64,000 nt of DNA from Paracidovorax cattleyae (GTDB lineage Bacteria > Pseudomonadota > Gammaproteobacteria > Burkholderiales > Burkholderiaceae_C). The stretch covers positions 115,039-179,038 of the forward strand of contig NZ_FNJL01000009.1 of NCBI RefSeq assembly GCF_900104515.1. Reading direction: 5' to 3'. Position numbers and translations under genes: made by a program. Under the pieces are notes generated by a model that had not been told where the DNA came from, did not search any database, and was given only the letters and a program-made list of their open reading frames with translations. Positions within the stretch are counted from its first letter, which is position 1. Each line of letters starts with the position of its first letter. Below are positions 1-8,509 of this stretch, piece after piece.

Positions 1-503
1 AAATACGTAGGGGGCGAAAATATAGGAGGCACGTGAGTTTCCCATGCAAGGGGTTCACAGCTTTGTACGTTCTCTGCCGAATTTTGGATTTTTGAATGAA
101 AAATTTTGTTTCATTCCATTGACGAAAAGTATTATGAATGACCGGGTTTTCCAAACTTTTGTGATCGAGGTTGATTTATAAATAAGTTTTATGAATTAAT
201 TGATTAAATTTTTTATAAACATACTTCGATGCTTGATGGACTGGGTAAAAGCTGGGAAATAATATTTGTGAAGGATGTGCACCTCTCTGGCACAATTGTT
301 GACAATGAAATTCATCAGCGAAATAAATGAACCCATAGTTGTGGCGGTCGCTAAAGATAGATATCTCTCCCCCATTCATCCATTTGCCGACGGTGTGCAT
401 CTCCCTTCAGTTCCCGCTCCTCGATATGGACAGGATATCACCTATGGCTGTAGAGCATCGGCGCCGCAGCGGCAGAGTGTCGGGGACACGGTGGATGCGC
501 TGA
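1..503. other. AT-rich left edge, no gene supported
   Basis: The first ~270 bases are clearly AT-rich (runs such as aaattttttataaac) unlike the GC-rich remainder, which suggests horizontally acquired DNA. Short open frames exist on both strands (for example 275-574 plus, ending a few codons after the DUF3289-like frame opens), but none has a recognisable domain or a convincing ribosome binding site. The 275-574 frame could be the frameshifted upstream part of the next gene, but I could not show this. Confidence 0.5.
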
Positions 504-533
504 AACCCAAGATGGAAAAATTGTTGGGAATTT

Positions 534-959
534 TTGCCAAGGCAGATACGACCGGAGTGGCTCAAGAATGCTGACTGGAACATCAGGAATCTGCAGGTGC
601 CGATGGACTTGGGGGTGCCTGCGTTTAATGCCGGCAGCCAATTTTTCGCAACCCAGGACTATGGCAACGGCCTCGGTCTGATGATCAACGGCGTCCAGCA
701 TGTTTATGTTATAGCCACTGCTTATCGCTATAATCGTGAGAAGGGTCAGTATCAAATAACATTGAAGTTTGTCTTGTACGACGTTTTTGGCCTGGATGAT
801 GATGACTTGAGAGAGTATGGCGCTCAATCCGACGATGGTTTTTCTTTCGCCCAAAGAGTCGGCATCACGGCTTGGTGGCAACTCCAGCATCAATTCACCT
901 ACCCTCCGTTGGTCACCCGGGTGGTATTGACCAGAAGCTACGAAGTGCCTGCAGTATGA
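534..959 (+). CDS. DUF3289-like protein, C-terminal part (possible T6SS effector domain)
   Basis: The 141-residue frame carries the pattern I associate with DUF3289, a domain often found at the C-terminus of PAAR/VgrG-linked type VI secretion proteins: NGLGLMINGVQHVYV, then YDVFGLDDDDL, then ITAWWQLQHQFTYPP near the C-terminus. The frame is open only after a stop at 501-503, and the first usable start is a TTG at 534, so the N-terminal part is missing or lies in another frame. The family usually has a longer segment before this core. The stop overlaps the next gene's ATG. Domain assignment is from remembered family pattern; a toxin role is inference. Confidence 0.5.
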   Translation: MPRQIRPEWLKNADWNIRNLQVPMDLGVPAFNAGSQFFATQDYGNGLGLMINGVQHVYVIATAYRYNREKGQYQITLKFVLYDVFGLDDDDLREYGAQSDDGFSFAQRVGITAWWQLQHQFTYPPLVTRVVLTRSYEVPAV

Positions 960-1471
960 AAGAAATGATGCAACAACATTCTTGCGACCGGTGGGGCGCA
1001 CTTGGCTTGGCTTCCGTCATGCTTGGCTTGGCGATCGTGCCGTTTTTCTATCTCGGTATCGGTGCATGGCAGGAGTTGTCGATCATCGCGAGTGCGACGG
1101 TTTTCCTGGTCGCCTTGGTTTGTCTTGGTTTCATTTGCCTGCGACTGCTGCCCCATGGAAATCCCACTTGGGCCGGCGCGCCCCGTCTTTGGTGGGTCGA
1201 GGCTGCCGCCTGGATCATATTGTTTTATCTGGGAGCCATGCTGACAGGAATGCGCTTGCAGACCGGGTTTGCGCGGTTCGGGAGCTTCGCGCTGGTGTGG
1301 CTTGTAGCCAGCGCAGCGATAATTCCCGTCGTGGGTTGTTTCTTCCGTGGGTCGGTTTTGGTGCAGCGCGCCTCCGCTTGGCGTTTTTCAGCGCTCGCAA
1401 CCGCAGCCTGGCTGCTGCTGGTATCCAACATCGCCACGGCATTTATTTTCATGCCACAAAGGTTTGTCTGA
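956..1471 (+). CDS. small polytopic membrane protein (candidate immunity protein)
   Basis: A 171-residue hydrophobic protein with about five membrane segments (roughly residues 15-38, 42-65, 82-101, 109-131, 145-166). The ATG at 956 overlaps the upstream TGA as ATGA, so translation is probably coupled to the DUF3289-like gene. The same frame also opens further upstream (872), but the ATGA start fits better because the earlier sequence is the upstream gene read out of frame. No family was recognised. Position directly behind a possible secreted effector, plus membrane topology, suggests an immunity role; this is inference. Confidence 0.55.
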   Translation: MKEMMQQHSCDRWGALGLASVMLGLAIVPFFYLGIGAWQELSIIASATVFLVALVCLGFICLRLLPHGNPTWAGAPRLWWVEAAAWIILFYLGAMLTGMRLQTGFARFGSFALVWLVASAAIIPVVGCFFRGSVLVQRASAWRFSALATAAWLLLVSNIATAFIFMPQRFV

Positions 1472-1546
1472 CGAAGCCATCGACCGGAGCGCACTGCCTA
1501 ACCCCGGCAACATCGTGATGGCAGGGCAGTTGCCCGAGCCGCTTCA

Positions 1547-1873
1547 TCAGGATGAAACCGCGGGCACCAGCCGCACCCCATAGGCCACGTCGCCCTTCGC
1601 CCACTCCACCAGCCGGTCGATGTTGGGATGCTTGCCCGGATGCGCCTGCGCATCCGCCGTGTGCTCCGCGTACCACTCCAGTCCCAGCGCGGCAGCGGCA
1701 GGCGTGATGCGCCCACCGTACAGCTGGCCCAGCGCGTGGTACACGGCCAGCGAGCCGGCCTGGCCAGGCTTGTTCTCCAGCGTGGCGGCGATCCCGCCGT
1801 CGGGCCCCAGCAGATGCAGGGCGGAAAGATGGGCGACGGAGGGAAGTTGCTTCAGGCGCTCGGAGAAATTCAT
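1547..1873 (-). CDS. DUF2322 family protein
   Basis: A 108-residue soluble protein starting MNFSERLKQLPSVAHL and containing the typical ENKPGQAGSLAVYHAL and EWYAEHTADAQAHPGKHP segments of DUF2322, a short proteobacterial family of unknown function. The ATG at 1873 is preferred over upstream in-frame codons because the family begins at this point. It lies 73 bases beyond the end of the Bug binding-protein gene on the same strand and could be co-transcribed with it. No catalytic motif is visible. Confidence 0.75.
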   Translation of the reverse strand: MNFSERLKQLPSVAHLSALHLLGPDGGIAATLENKPGQAGSLAVYHALGQLYGGRITPAAAALGLEWYAEHTADAQAHPGKHPNIDRLVEWAKGDVAYGVRLVPAVSS

Positions 1874-1946
1874 GCTGAGGAAAAAAGGGGGAAGAAAAAC
1901 GACCGCTGGATCGTACCTCCGCCCGGGAAGAGGAGGGCCCTCGACC

Positions 1947-2963
1947 TCAGCGCAACGCCAGTCCCGCCGTCCTGATCGCCTGCGCATACCGCGGCTGCTC
2001 CGCCCGCAGGCTCTGCGCGAGGTCGCCGGGCGATCCACCGGCCACCTGGAAGCCCTGGGACTCCAGTTGCGCGCGCACGTCGGGCGCCTGCAGCACGGCA
2101 GCGATATCGCGGTTGATCTTGGCCACGATGGCGGGAGGCGTGCCGGCCGGCGCGAAGTAGCCCTGCCAGCTCTCCACCGAGAACCCGGGAGGCCCTCCGG
2201 CCTCGGCCACGGTGGGCACCGCGGGCAGGGCGGGGGACCGGTAGCTGGTGGTCACCGCCAGGGCCCGCAGCTTGCCGGCGCGCACATGGTCGGTCACGGC
2301 GGCCAGGGTGATCAGGGTCGCGTCCGTGTGGCCGGCCAGCACGTCCACGGTGGCCGGGCCGCCGCCGGGGTAGGGGATGTAGTTCACCCGCGCCCCCGTC
2401 TCCTGCGACAGGATCTCGTGCGCCACGTGGGCGATGCCGCCATTGCCCGGCAACCCCAGGCTGATGCTTTCGGGCCGGGCCCGGGCCCTTGCCACGTAGT
2501 CGGCCAGGCTGGTGATGCCGGTGGCCGGATGCACCACCAGGATCTGCGGATTCACCACCGCCTTGATGATGGGCGTGAAGCTCTTGTCCGTGTCGTAGGG
2601 CAGCCCCCGGAACAGGATGCCGTTGAGCGTGAGCCCCTCGCCCTGCTGCAGCAGCGTGTAGCCGTCCGGCGCTGCCTTGGCCACCCGGGCCGCGCCGATG
2701 GTGCCGCTGGCACCGGCCACGTTCTCCACGATCACGCTCTGGCCCCAGAGTGCGCCGAGCCGGTCGGCCAGCGTGCGGGTGAGCTTGTCCGCGCTGCCGC
2801 CGGGCGCCACCGGAACGATGATGCGCACGGGCTTGGAGGGGAACCCGGCCGCCGCGTCCGATGCGGCGTGCGAACGGGAGGCATGCAGGGTGGTGGCGGC
2901 GAAGGCGGCCAGCGCGAGCGCTGCCGTGGCGGCGGTGAACACGGTCTTTCGGGAGGGGAGCAT
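1947..2963 (-). CDS. Bug/TctC-family tripartite tricarboxylate transporter substrate-binding protein
   Basis: A 338-residue periplasmic solute-binding protein. A signal peptide (about residues 1-34, ending near SRSHAA) precedes the mature start FPSKPVRIIVPVAPGGSAD, the hallmark Bug beginning. Other family signatures are GASGTIGAARVAKAAPDGYT and VPTVAEAG near the C-terminus. Such proteins capture carboxylates or amides in the periplasm, often without adjacent TctA/TctB; none is present here. It is divergent from the cupin-rhodanese fusion gene, with 255 bases between. The ligand cannot be read from sequence. Confidence 0.88.
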   Translation of the reverse strand: MLPSRKTVFTAATAALALAAFAATTLHASRSHAASDAAAGFPSKPVRIIVPVAPGGSADKLTRTLADRLGALWGQSVIVENVAGASGTIGAARVAKAAPDGYTLLQQGEGLTLNGILFRGLPYDTDKSFTPIIKAVVNPQILVVHPATGITSLADYVARARARPESISLGLPGNGGIAHVAHEILSQETGARVNYIPYPGGGPATVDVLAGHTDATLITLAAVTDHVRAGKLRALAVTTSYRSPALPAVPTVAEAGGPPGFSVESWQGYFAPAGTPPAIVAKINRDIAAVLQAPDVRAQLESQGFQVAGGSPGDLAQSLRAEQPRYAQAIRTAGLALR

Positions 2964-3066
2964 GGTGCGGACCTGGGCGAATGGCAAGGGAAACGAAACA
3001 GCCCGGACGGGCCGGGAGCCTGCGTTCAGCCTAGGCCTGCATCCCCCGCGGGGGAACGAAGATTCG

Positions 3067-3083
3067 CGACTATGGATATGACG
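3067..3083. promoter_or_regulatory. imperfect CTATGnATA palindrome upstream of the cupin-rhodanese fusion
   Basis: CGACTATGGATATGACG resembles the perfect palindrome CGACTATGCATAGTCG found upstream of the tetra-rhodanese gene (21624-21639). It lies about 135 bases before the fusion gene and about 100 bases upstream of the divergent Bug gene. Possible regulator site; inferred from similarity only. Confidence 0.35.
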
Positions 3084-3133
3084 CCAGCGTGCCTGCCATG
3101 CGGGCAGGCACGCCGCTGAAGGCCATCCCGCCT

Positions 3134-3157
3134 GCCGCATATCGATAGCCGGTTTCC
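3134..3157 (+). promoter_or_regulatory. shared upstream element of the cupin-rhodanese fusion
   Basis: GCCGCATATCGAT (3134-3146) is identical over 13 bases to the element at 19875-19887 (minus strand) upstream of the binding-protein genes of the second sulfur locus. After it comes AGCCGGTTTCC then TTCGTTGGCG; the other locus has CCTCGGAAAC then GTTTGTTGCCG. The element lies 85 bases before the ATG here and about 115 there. A shared activator site or promoter is the simplest reading; the regulator is unknown. Confidence 0.5.
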
Positions 3158-3218
3158 TTCGTTGGCGAACGGTGCGCCGGATGCCTAACGTACGGGTCGC
3201 TCTTGCCAAAGGCCCCCC

Positions 3219-5435
3219 ATGACCCAGACCTCTCTCTCCATCGACTTCTCCGGCAGCGACATCGCCAGCCGCCGCGCCGCCGCCGTGGCGGCCTTCATCG
3301 CCACCGCGCGCCGCCTGGTGCCCGACCCCGAAGCCGCCACGCCCGACCAGTTGCGCGCCGTGGCCGCGGCGCTCGAGCAGCTCGGGCTGCAGCGCGAACT
3401 GTTCCCTGCCGCGCATTTCCCGGTGTCGGAGGACAATCCTGCCCAGGTGTACCGCCTCAGCGAAGAGCCGGGCGGGCGCCACGCGCTCTACGTATCGGCC
3501 GGCCTGCCGGGCAAGGCCCAGCCGCCGCACGACCACACCACCTGGGCGATCATCGCCGGCATCTCCGGCAACGAGCGCAACGTGTTCTACCGCCGCGCCA
3601 CTACGGCCGACCCGGCGCGCGACGCGCTCGCGGCGGAGAAGACCGTGGACGTGGTCCCGGGCGTCTCGGTGCAGCTCTCGCCCACCGACGTGCACACCAT
3701 CGAACTCGTGGGCGGCGAGCCCGGCCTGCACCTGCACTTCTACGGCCGCGCGCTGGACCGCATGCCCGGCCGCGTGGTGTTCGAGACCCGCGAGGGCGGC
3801 ACCTACCGCACCTTCGGCCCCCCGAAATCCATCCGCCATGCGCTCGTCACCCCTCAGGCGCTCAAGGCCGCGCTGCACGACGGCGAAGAGATCGCCGTGC
3901 TCGACGTGCGCGAGACCGGCGTGTTCACGCACCGCCACATCCTGTTCGCGGCCTCCGCACCGGCGTGGCGGCTGGAGCTGCTGATCGACCGGCTGGTGCC
4001 ACGCCGCGGCACGCGCACCGTGCTGGTGGACGGAGACGAAACGCTGGCCCACGAGGCCGCCGCCAAGCTGGTGCGCCTGGGCTGGCGCAACGTCTCCGTG
4101 CTGGCAGGCGGCACCGATGGCTGGGCCGCCGCGGGCTATGAAATCTTCAGCGGCACCAACGTGCCCAGCAAGGCCTTCGGCGAAGTCATCGAACATGAGA
4201 AACACACGCCCTGGATCGACGCGAGCGAGCTGCACGAGCGCATCGCGCGCGGCGACGACATCGTGGTGGTGGACAGCCGCACGCCCGAGGAGTTCGCGGC
4301 TTTCAGCCTGCCCTTCGCGCACAGCGTGCCGGGTGCGGAACTGGTCTATCGCATCGGCGAGCTGGCGCCCGACCCCGAGACCTTCGTGGTGGTGAACTGC
4401 GCAGGCCGCACGCGCAGCATCGTCGGCGCGCAGACACTGATCGATGCCGGCATTCCCAACCGCGTGGCCTCGCTGCGCAACGGCACCATGGACTGGCTGC
4501 TCACCGGCCGCACGCTCGCGCACGGCCGCGCCACGCCGCTGCCAGAGCCCTCGCCAGACACCCTTGCGGTCGCTCGCGAGCGCGCGGCCGCCGTGGCGCA
4601 GCGTGCCGGGGTGCAGCGCATCGATGCTGCCGGCCTGGCGCGCCTGGAGGCCCAGGCCCATGAGCGCACGCTCTACCGCTTCGACGTGCGCACGCGCGAG
4701 GAATACGAGGCCGGCCACCTGGAAGACTGGCGCTGGGCCCCCGGTGGCCAACTGGTGCAGGCCACCGACGAGTACGCCGGTACGCGCGGCGCGCGCATCG
4801 TGCTGGCCGACTGGGACGGCGTGCGTGCCCTCACCACCGGCGCCTGGCTCGCGCAACTGGGCGGCCACGAAGTATTCGTGTTCGCTCCGCCGGCCTTGTC
4901 CACGCTGGAAACCGGCCCCGAACCGGTGCGCGTGCCTGCATCCCATGCCCCTGTGCCGCTGGTGTCGCCGCAGCAGGCCCAGGCATTGCTTGAGCAGGGC
5001 CGTGCCGCCGTCTTCGACGTGGACCGGCGCGCCGCCTTCGAGCGCCAGCACATCGCCGGCGCGCGCTTCGCCGTGCCCGACCGTCTCGCGGCCTTCGTGG
5101 CCGACCTGCCTGATGGCGAAGTGGTGCTGCTCACCTCGCCCGACGGCCTGCTGCCCCGCACCGTGGCGCCCGAGCTGGCCGCGCGCACTGGCTGCGACGT
5201 GCGCGCCATCGCCGGCGGCACCGCGGCCTGGGCTGCTGCCGGCCTGCCGGTGGAAGCGGGCGATGCCGGCGTGCTCACCGGCGACGACGACCACTGGTAC
5301 AGCCCGTATGCGCACCGCGACCTGCAACGGCGGGACGCGGGCTTCCGTGAATACCTGGACTGGGAACTGGGCCTGGTCGCTCAGCTGGAGCGGGAAGGAC
5401 AGACGGGTATCCGGCTCCTGGGAGCGACTGCGTAG
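3219..5435 (+). CDS. cysteine-dioxygenase-like cupin fused to four rhodanese domains
   Basis: A 738-residue cytoplasmic fusion. Residues ~1-195 are a cysteine dioxygenase type I-like cupin with the metal-binding histidines visible as H104 and H106 (PPHDHTTWAII) and H159 (SPTDVHTIEL). Four rhodanese-like modules follow, roughly 205-310, 330-435, 465-570 and 585-695. Only module 2 has a catalytic cysteine, C394 in VVNCAGRTRSIVG; modules 1, 3 and 4 have VLVDGDET, VLADWDGV and VLLTSPDG at that place and are probably non-catalytic. AAAGG lies six bases before the ATG. The halves match separate genes at 12000-12653 and 19912-21546. Inferred role: oxidation of a thiol or persulfide coupled to sulfur transfer. 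The exact substrate is unknown. Confidence 0.85.
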   Translation: MTQTSLSIDFSGSDIASRRAAAVAAFIATARRLVPDPEAATPDQLRAVAAALEQLGLQRELFPAAHFPVSEDNPAQVYRLSEEPGGRHALYVSAGLPGKAQPPHDHTTWAIIAGISGNERNVFYRRATTADPARDALAAEKTVDVVPGVSVQLSPTDVHTIELVGGEPGLHLHFYGRALDRMPGRVVFETREGGTYRTFGPPKSIRHALVTPQALKAALHDGEEIAVLDVRETGVFTHRHILFAASAPAWRLELLIDRLVPRRGTRTVLVDGDETLAHEAAAKLVRLGWRNVSVLAGGTDGWAAAGYEIFSGTNVPSKAFGEVIEHEKHTPWIDASELHERIARGDDIVVVDSRTPEEFAAFSLPFAHSVPGAELVYRIGELAPDPETFVVVNCAGRTRSIVGAQTLIDAGIPNRVASLRNGTMDWLLTGRTLAHGRATPLPEPSPDTLAVARERAAAVAQRAGVQRIDAAGLARLEAQAHERTLYRFDVRTREEYEAGHLEDWRWAPGGQLVQATDEYAGTRGARIVLADWDGVRALTTGAWLAQLGGHEVFVFAPPALSTLETGPEPVRVPASHAPVPLVSPQQAQALLEQGRAAVFDVDRRAAFERQHIAGARFAVPDRLAAFVADLPDGEVVLLTSPDGLLPRTVAPELAARTGCDVRAIAGGTAAWAAAGLPVEAGDAGVLTGDDDHWYSPYAHRDLQRRDAGFREYLDWELGLVAQLEREGQTGIRLLGATA

Positions 5436-5495
5436 CCCGCGCCTGACGGGCTGCCCGATCGATCGCCGCGCAGTGGCCGCAGGATCACAGCGGAA

Positions 5496-6371
5496 TCACT
5501 GCGCGGCCCGCAGGAACCACCGCCTCGCCTGCGCCACCGCCTCCGGGTGGCGCTGCCTGCGGGGATGCACGAGGTAATACCCCGCATCGGTGCGGAGCTT
5601 GTCCGGGAACGGCTGCACCAGCCGCCCCGCGGCCAGGTCCTGCGCCACGAATTGCTCCTGCACCAGGGCCAGGCCCTGGCCCATCAGCGCGGCGTCGATC
5701 GCCAGCGTCGTCTGGTTGAACCGGATCGCCTGCGCCGTGTTCGCGGGCAACAAGTTGCCGGGCGCACACCGCTCGAAATACTCCTCCCAGGACGACTGCC
5801 CGTCGTGCAGCAGCGTGGTGCGGCCAGAATCCGCCCAATGTGCCTGTGCCTGCGGGCTTCCCACGGCCACGAGGCACTCCTCGAACAGCAGGTCGGCCTG
5901 CAGCCCCGGGCCGAACGGCGGGCGGCCGTACCGCACGGCCAGGTCGATCGCCTCCGTCTGGAAGTGCGAGATCCGCTCGGTCGCCAGCACGCGCAGTTCC
6001 GTCGCCGGATGGGCGTGCGTGTACGCCCCCAGCCGCGGCATGAGCCACTTGGTGGCGAAGGTCGGCGTCACGCTCACCGTCAGGTGCCCCGGCTCGGGCC
6101 GCAGGCCCCGGGTGGCCTCCGCGAGCAGGTCGAACGCACGGCGCACGCCGACCACGTAGCGCTGCCCGTTGGCCGTCAGCACCAGCGTGCGCGGATGCCG
6201 CTCGAACAGCTTCATGCCCAGCTCGGTTTCCAGCGCGCGGATCTGCTGCGCCACCGCGCCCTGCGTCACCCCCAGTTCCTGCCCGGCCAGCCGGAAGTTG
6301 AGATGGCGGCTCGCCACCTCGAAGGCGCGCAGGGCATTGAGCGAGGGAAGGCGGTCCAGGGGGGGTATCAT
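5496..6371 (-). CDS. LysR-family regulator, GcvA-like
   Basis: A 291-residue LysR-type regulator. The N-terminal winged helix-turn-helix is typical of the GcvA/AmpR subgroup (LPSLNALRAFEVASRHLNF, LGVTQGAVAQQIRALE), followed by the periplasmic-binding-like effector domain (ATKWLMPRL, DLAVRYGRP). The ATG at 6371 gives the usual family N-terminus MIPPLDRLPSLNALRAF; an upstream in-frame extension is not family-like. It is divergent from the short-chain dehydrogenase at 6507 and is its likely regulator. The convergent neighbour is the cupin-rhodanese fusion; between them is a CGGGCT/AGCCCG hairpin near 5433-5452 without a T-run. Confidence 0.9.
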   Translation of the reverse strand: MIPPLDRLPSLNALRAFEVASRHLNFRLAGQELGVTQGAVAQQIRALETELGMKLFERHPRTLVLTANGQRYVVGVRRAFDLLAEATRGLRPEPGHLTVSVTPTFATKWLMPRLGAYTHAHPATELRVLATERISHFQTEAIDLAVRYGRPPFGPGLQADLLFEECLVAVGSPQAQAHWADSGRTTLLHDGQSSWEEYFERCAPGNLLPANTAQAIRFNQTTLAIDAALMGQGLALVQEQFVAQDLAAGRLVQPFPDKLRTDAGYYLVHPRRQRHPEAVAQARRWFLRAAQ

Positions 6372-6506
6372 GGGTGTAGATTTTCTACTGGATCGAAGCA
6401 GCCTGCCTGCCGCAATCTCCTGCCCTGAAAGTGCCGCGCGATTCCACAATCAGCGGACTCCCCCTTGGGGCATGCAAGAACGGTCATGGCGATGACGGAG
6501 ATGGTG

Positions 6507-7217
6507 ATGGCAGTAGAAAAAAAGGTGGCACTGGTCACCGCGGGCGGGTCCGGTATCGGAGCCGCAGCGGCACGCCGGCTGGCGGCGGACGGCTTCCACG
6601 TCGGCATCCTCTCGTCGTCCGGCAAGGGCGAAGCACTGGCCGAGGAACTCGGCGGCGTGGGTGTGACCGGATCGAACCAGTCGATTAAAGACCTCGGCAT
6701 CCTGGTGGAGCGCGCGGAGCAACAGTGGGGCCGCATCGACGTGCTGGTCAACAGCGCGGGCCATGGTCCCCGGGCCCCGCTGCTGGAACTCTCCGACGAG
6801 CACTGGCTGCAGGGCATGGACACCTACCTGCTGAACGTGGTGCGGCCCACACGGCTCGTGGTGCCGCTCATGCAACGGCAGGGCCGGGGCGGCGCGATCA
6901 TCAACATCTCCTCCGCCTGGGCGCTGGAGCCCAGCGCACTGTTCCCGGCCTCGTCCGTCATGCGCGCGGGCCTCGCCTCGTTCACCCGCATCTTCGTGGA
7001 CAGCTTTTCGCGCGACAACATCCGCATGAACAATGTCCTGCCGGGCTGGATCGACAGCCTGCCCGAATGGGAAGAGCGCCGCGCGGCGATCCCGCTGGGC
7101 CGGTATGGCCGGGTGGAGGAGGTGGCGGCGACGGTGGCGTTCCTGGCGTCGGCGGGGGCGGGCTACATCACCGGGCAGAGTTTGCGGGTGGATGGAGGGG
7201 TGACGCGCGCGGGGTGA
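6507..7217 (+). CDS. short-chain dehydrogenase/reductase-fold protein with altered active site
   Basis: A 236-residue Rossmann-fold SDR: cofactor motif TAGGSGIG near the N-terminus, VLVNSAGHGPRAP (NNAG-type), IINISSAWALE with the catalytic-type serine, and C-terminal YITGQSLRVDGG. The usual YxxxK is not present: the region reads SALFPASSVMRAGLAS, with Phe where Tyr is expected and no Lys four residues on. Four in-frame ATGs lie at 6486, 6492, 6501 and 6507; 6507 is chosen because GGAG sits about six bases upstream. I recall a family of similar proteins sharing the FPxSxVxRAGLA variant, so this is probably not recent damage. Divergent from the LysR gene. Confidence 0.8.
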   Translation: MAVEKKVALVTAGGSGIGAAAARRLAADGFHVGILSSSGKGEALAEELGGVGVTGSNQSIKDLGILVERAEQQWGRIDVLVNSAGHGPRAPLLELSDEHWLQGMDTYLLNVVRPTRLVVPLMQRQGRGGAIINISSAWALEPSALFPASSVMRAGLASFTRIFVDSFSRDNIRMNNVLPGWIDSLPEWEERRAAIPLGRYGRVEEVAATVAFLASAGAGYITGQSLRVDGGVTRAG

Positions 7218-7283
7218 GGGGGGGAAGGGGTGATCATCGCGATGCCGCGGGTCCACGGCGGGTCGCCATGCCGCCGCGTGCTG

Positions 7284-8471
7284 CTATCGGCCCCTCTCCA
7301 TGGCTACGAGCAGCGCTATCGCCGCTGCTGCCAGCCCCGCCGACAACACTGGCAGCCACGACAATGCCAGGCCTGCGCCCAGCATCTCTGCCCCCAGCCA
7401 GGCCGCGCCCGCGTTGCCGAGGTTGAATGCCGCGATGTTGAGTGTCGAGCCCAACGCCGGTGCCCCGGCAGCCTCGCCGAGCACGCGGCTCTGCAGCCCG
7501 GGCGCGGTTGCGAACGCGGCCATGCCCCATGGCACCATGCAGGTCATGACCCATGCCTGTACCTTCAGCCCGAAGTGCAGCGCCAGTTCCACCGCGACCA
7601 GCGCCGCGAGGAAGACGAACATCGAGCGCACGGGCCACCGATCGGCCGCCCAGCCGCCCAGCAGATTGCCCACGGTGAGGCCCAGGCCGAACAACAGCAG
7701 CAGGCCGTTGACCTCCGTGGCCGTGAAGCCGCTCTCCGCCTGCAGCAGCGGCGACAGGAAGGTCAGCGTCGTGAAGATGCCGCCAAAGCCGAGCGCGGTG
7801 AGGCCCAGTGCACCAAGCAGTCGCGGGCGGCGCAGGAGCGCCCAGCCGCTGGACCCGCCCTCCGGCGACGGCAGGCGCAGCCCGCGCGGCACCAGCACCA
7901 GCAGCGCCCCCAGCGCGAGCAGCCCCAGTCCGCTCACCACCCAGAACGTCGCGCGCCAGCCGGCGTGCTGACCAATCCACGCACCTGCCGGCACGCCGAG
8001 CACATTGGCCAGCGTGAGTCCGCTGAACATCAGTGCAATCGCGGCCGAGCGCCGCTGCGGCGGTACCAGCGCGGTAGCCACCATCGCGCCCAATCCGAAG
8101 AAGGCGCCGTGCGTCAGCGACGCGACAATGCGGCCGGCCATCAGCCAGCCGTAGCTGGGTGCGGCGGCGCACATCACATTGCCTGCGATGAACAGCAGCA
8201 TCAGGCCCGACAGCGCCTTGTACGGTATGGCCCTCGCCGTCAGCGCGGCCAGTGGCGGTGCACCGATGACGACGCCCAGTGCGTAGCCGGTGACGAGCAG
8301 GCCGGCCTGCGGCAGGCTGGTGCCCGTGTCGGCCGCGACTGATGGCAGCAGTCCGACGATGACGAACTCGGTAGTACCGATGGCGAAGGCCGCCAACGCC
8401 AGCGCAAGCAGGGGCAGCGGGATGGAGGTGCGTGCCGGCACTTCCGGCACTTCCTTTTGCCGGATGTTCAT
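7284..8471 (-). CDS. MFS transporter, DHA1 family (arabinose/purine-efflux-like)
   Basis: A 395-residue, 12-helix major facilitator of the DHA1 drug:H+ antiporter type. It begins with a short cytoplasmic tail and the signature FAIGTTEFVIVGLLPSVA in helix 1, then the helix 4 region MAGRIVASLTHGAFFG. The start is well supported: a near-perfect Shine-Dalgarno GGAGGTGATC stands directly before the ATG at 8471. It lies 38 bases after the SGNH esterase and is probably co-transcribed, both divergent from the LysR gene at 9795. Likely function is export of a small hydrophobic compound or sugar-like metabolite; substrate unknown. Confidence 0.88.
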   Translation of the reverse strand: MNIRQKEVPEVPARTSIPLPLLALALAAFAIGTTEFVIVGLLPSVAADTGTSLPQAGLLVTGYALGVVIGAPPLAALTARAIPYKALSGLMLLFIAGNVMCAAAPSYGWLMAGRIVASLTHGAFFGLGAMVATALVPPQRRSAAIALMFSGLTLANVLGVPAGAWIGQHAGWRATFWVVSGLGLLALGALLVLVPRGLRLPSPEGGSSGWALLRRPRLLGALGLTALGFGGIFTTLTFLSPLLQAESGFTATEVNGLLLLFGLGLTVGNLLGGWAADRWPVRSMFVFLAALVAVELALHFGLKVQAWVMTCMVPWGMAAFATAPGLQSRVLGEAAGAPALGSTLNIAAFNLGNAGAAWLGAEMLGAGLALSWLPVLSAGLAAAAIALLVAMERGR

Positions 8472-8509
8472 CGGATCACCTCCTTGCCTGCGGTGCCAAG
8501 CAGCGCCTG

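Noticed and set aside
275..574. separate 99-codon gene upstream of the DUF3289-like frame
   Set aside because: No domain, poor ribosome binding site and overlap with the next frame; kept only as a possible shifted part of that gene.
1620..3119. 499-codon plus-strand frame over the DUF2322 and Bug genes
   Set aside because: No family features; it is the complement of two recognised genes.
1947..5327. 1126-codon minus-strand open frame
   Set aside because: Only the 338 codons from 2963 down encode a Bug protein; the rest is antisense of the cupin-rhodanese gene in high-GC DNA.
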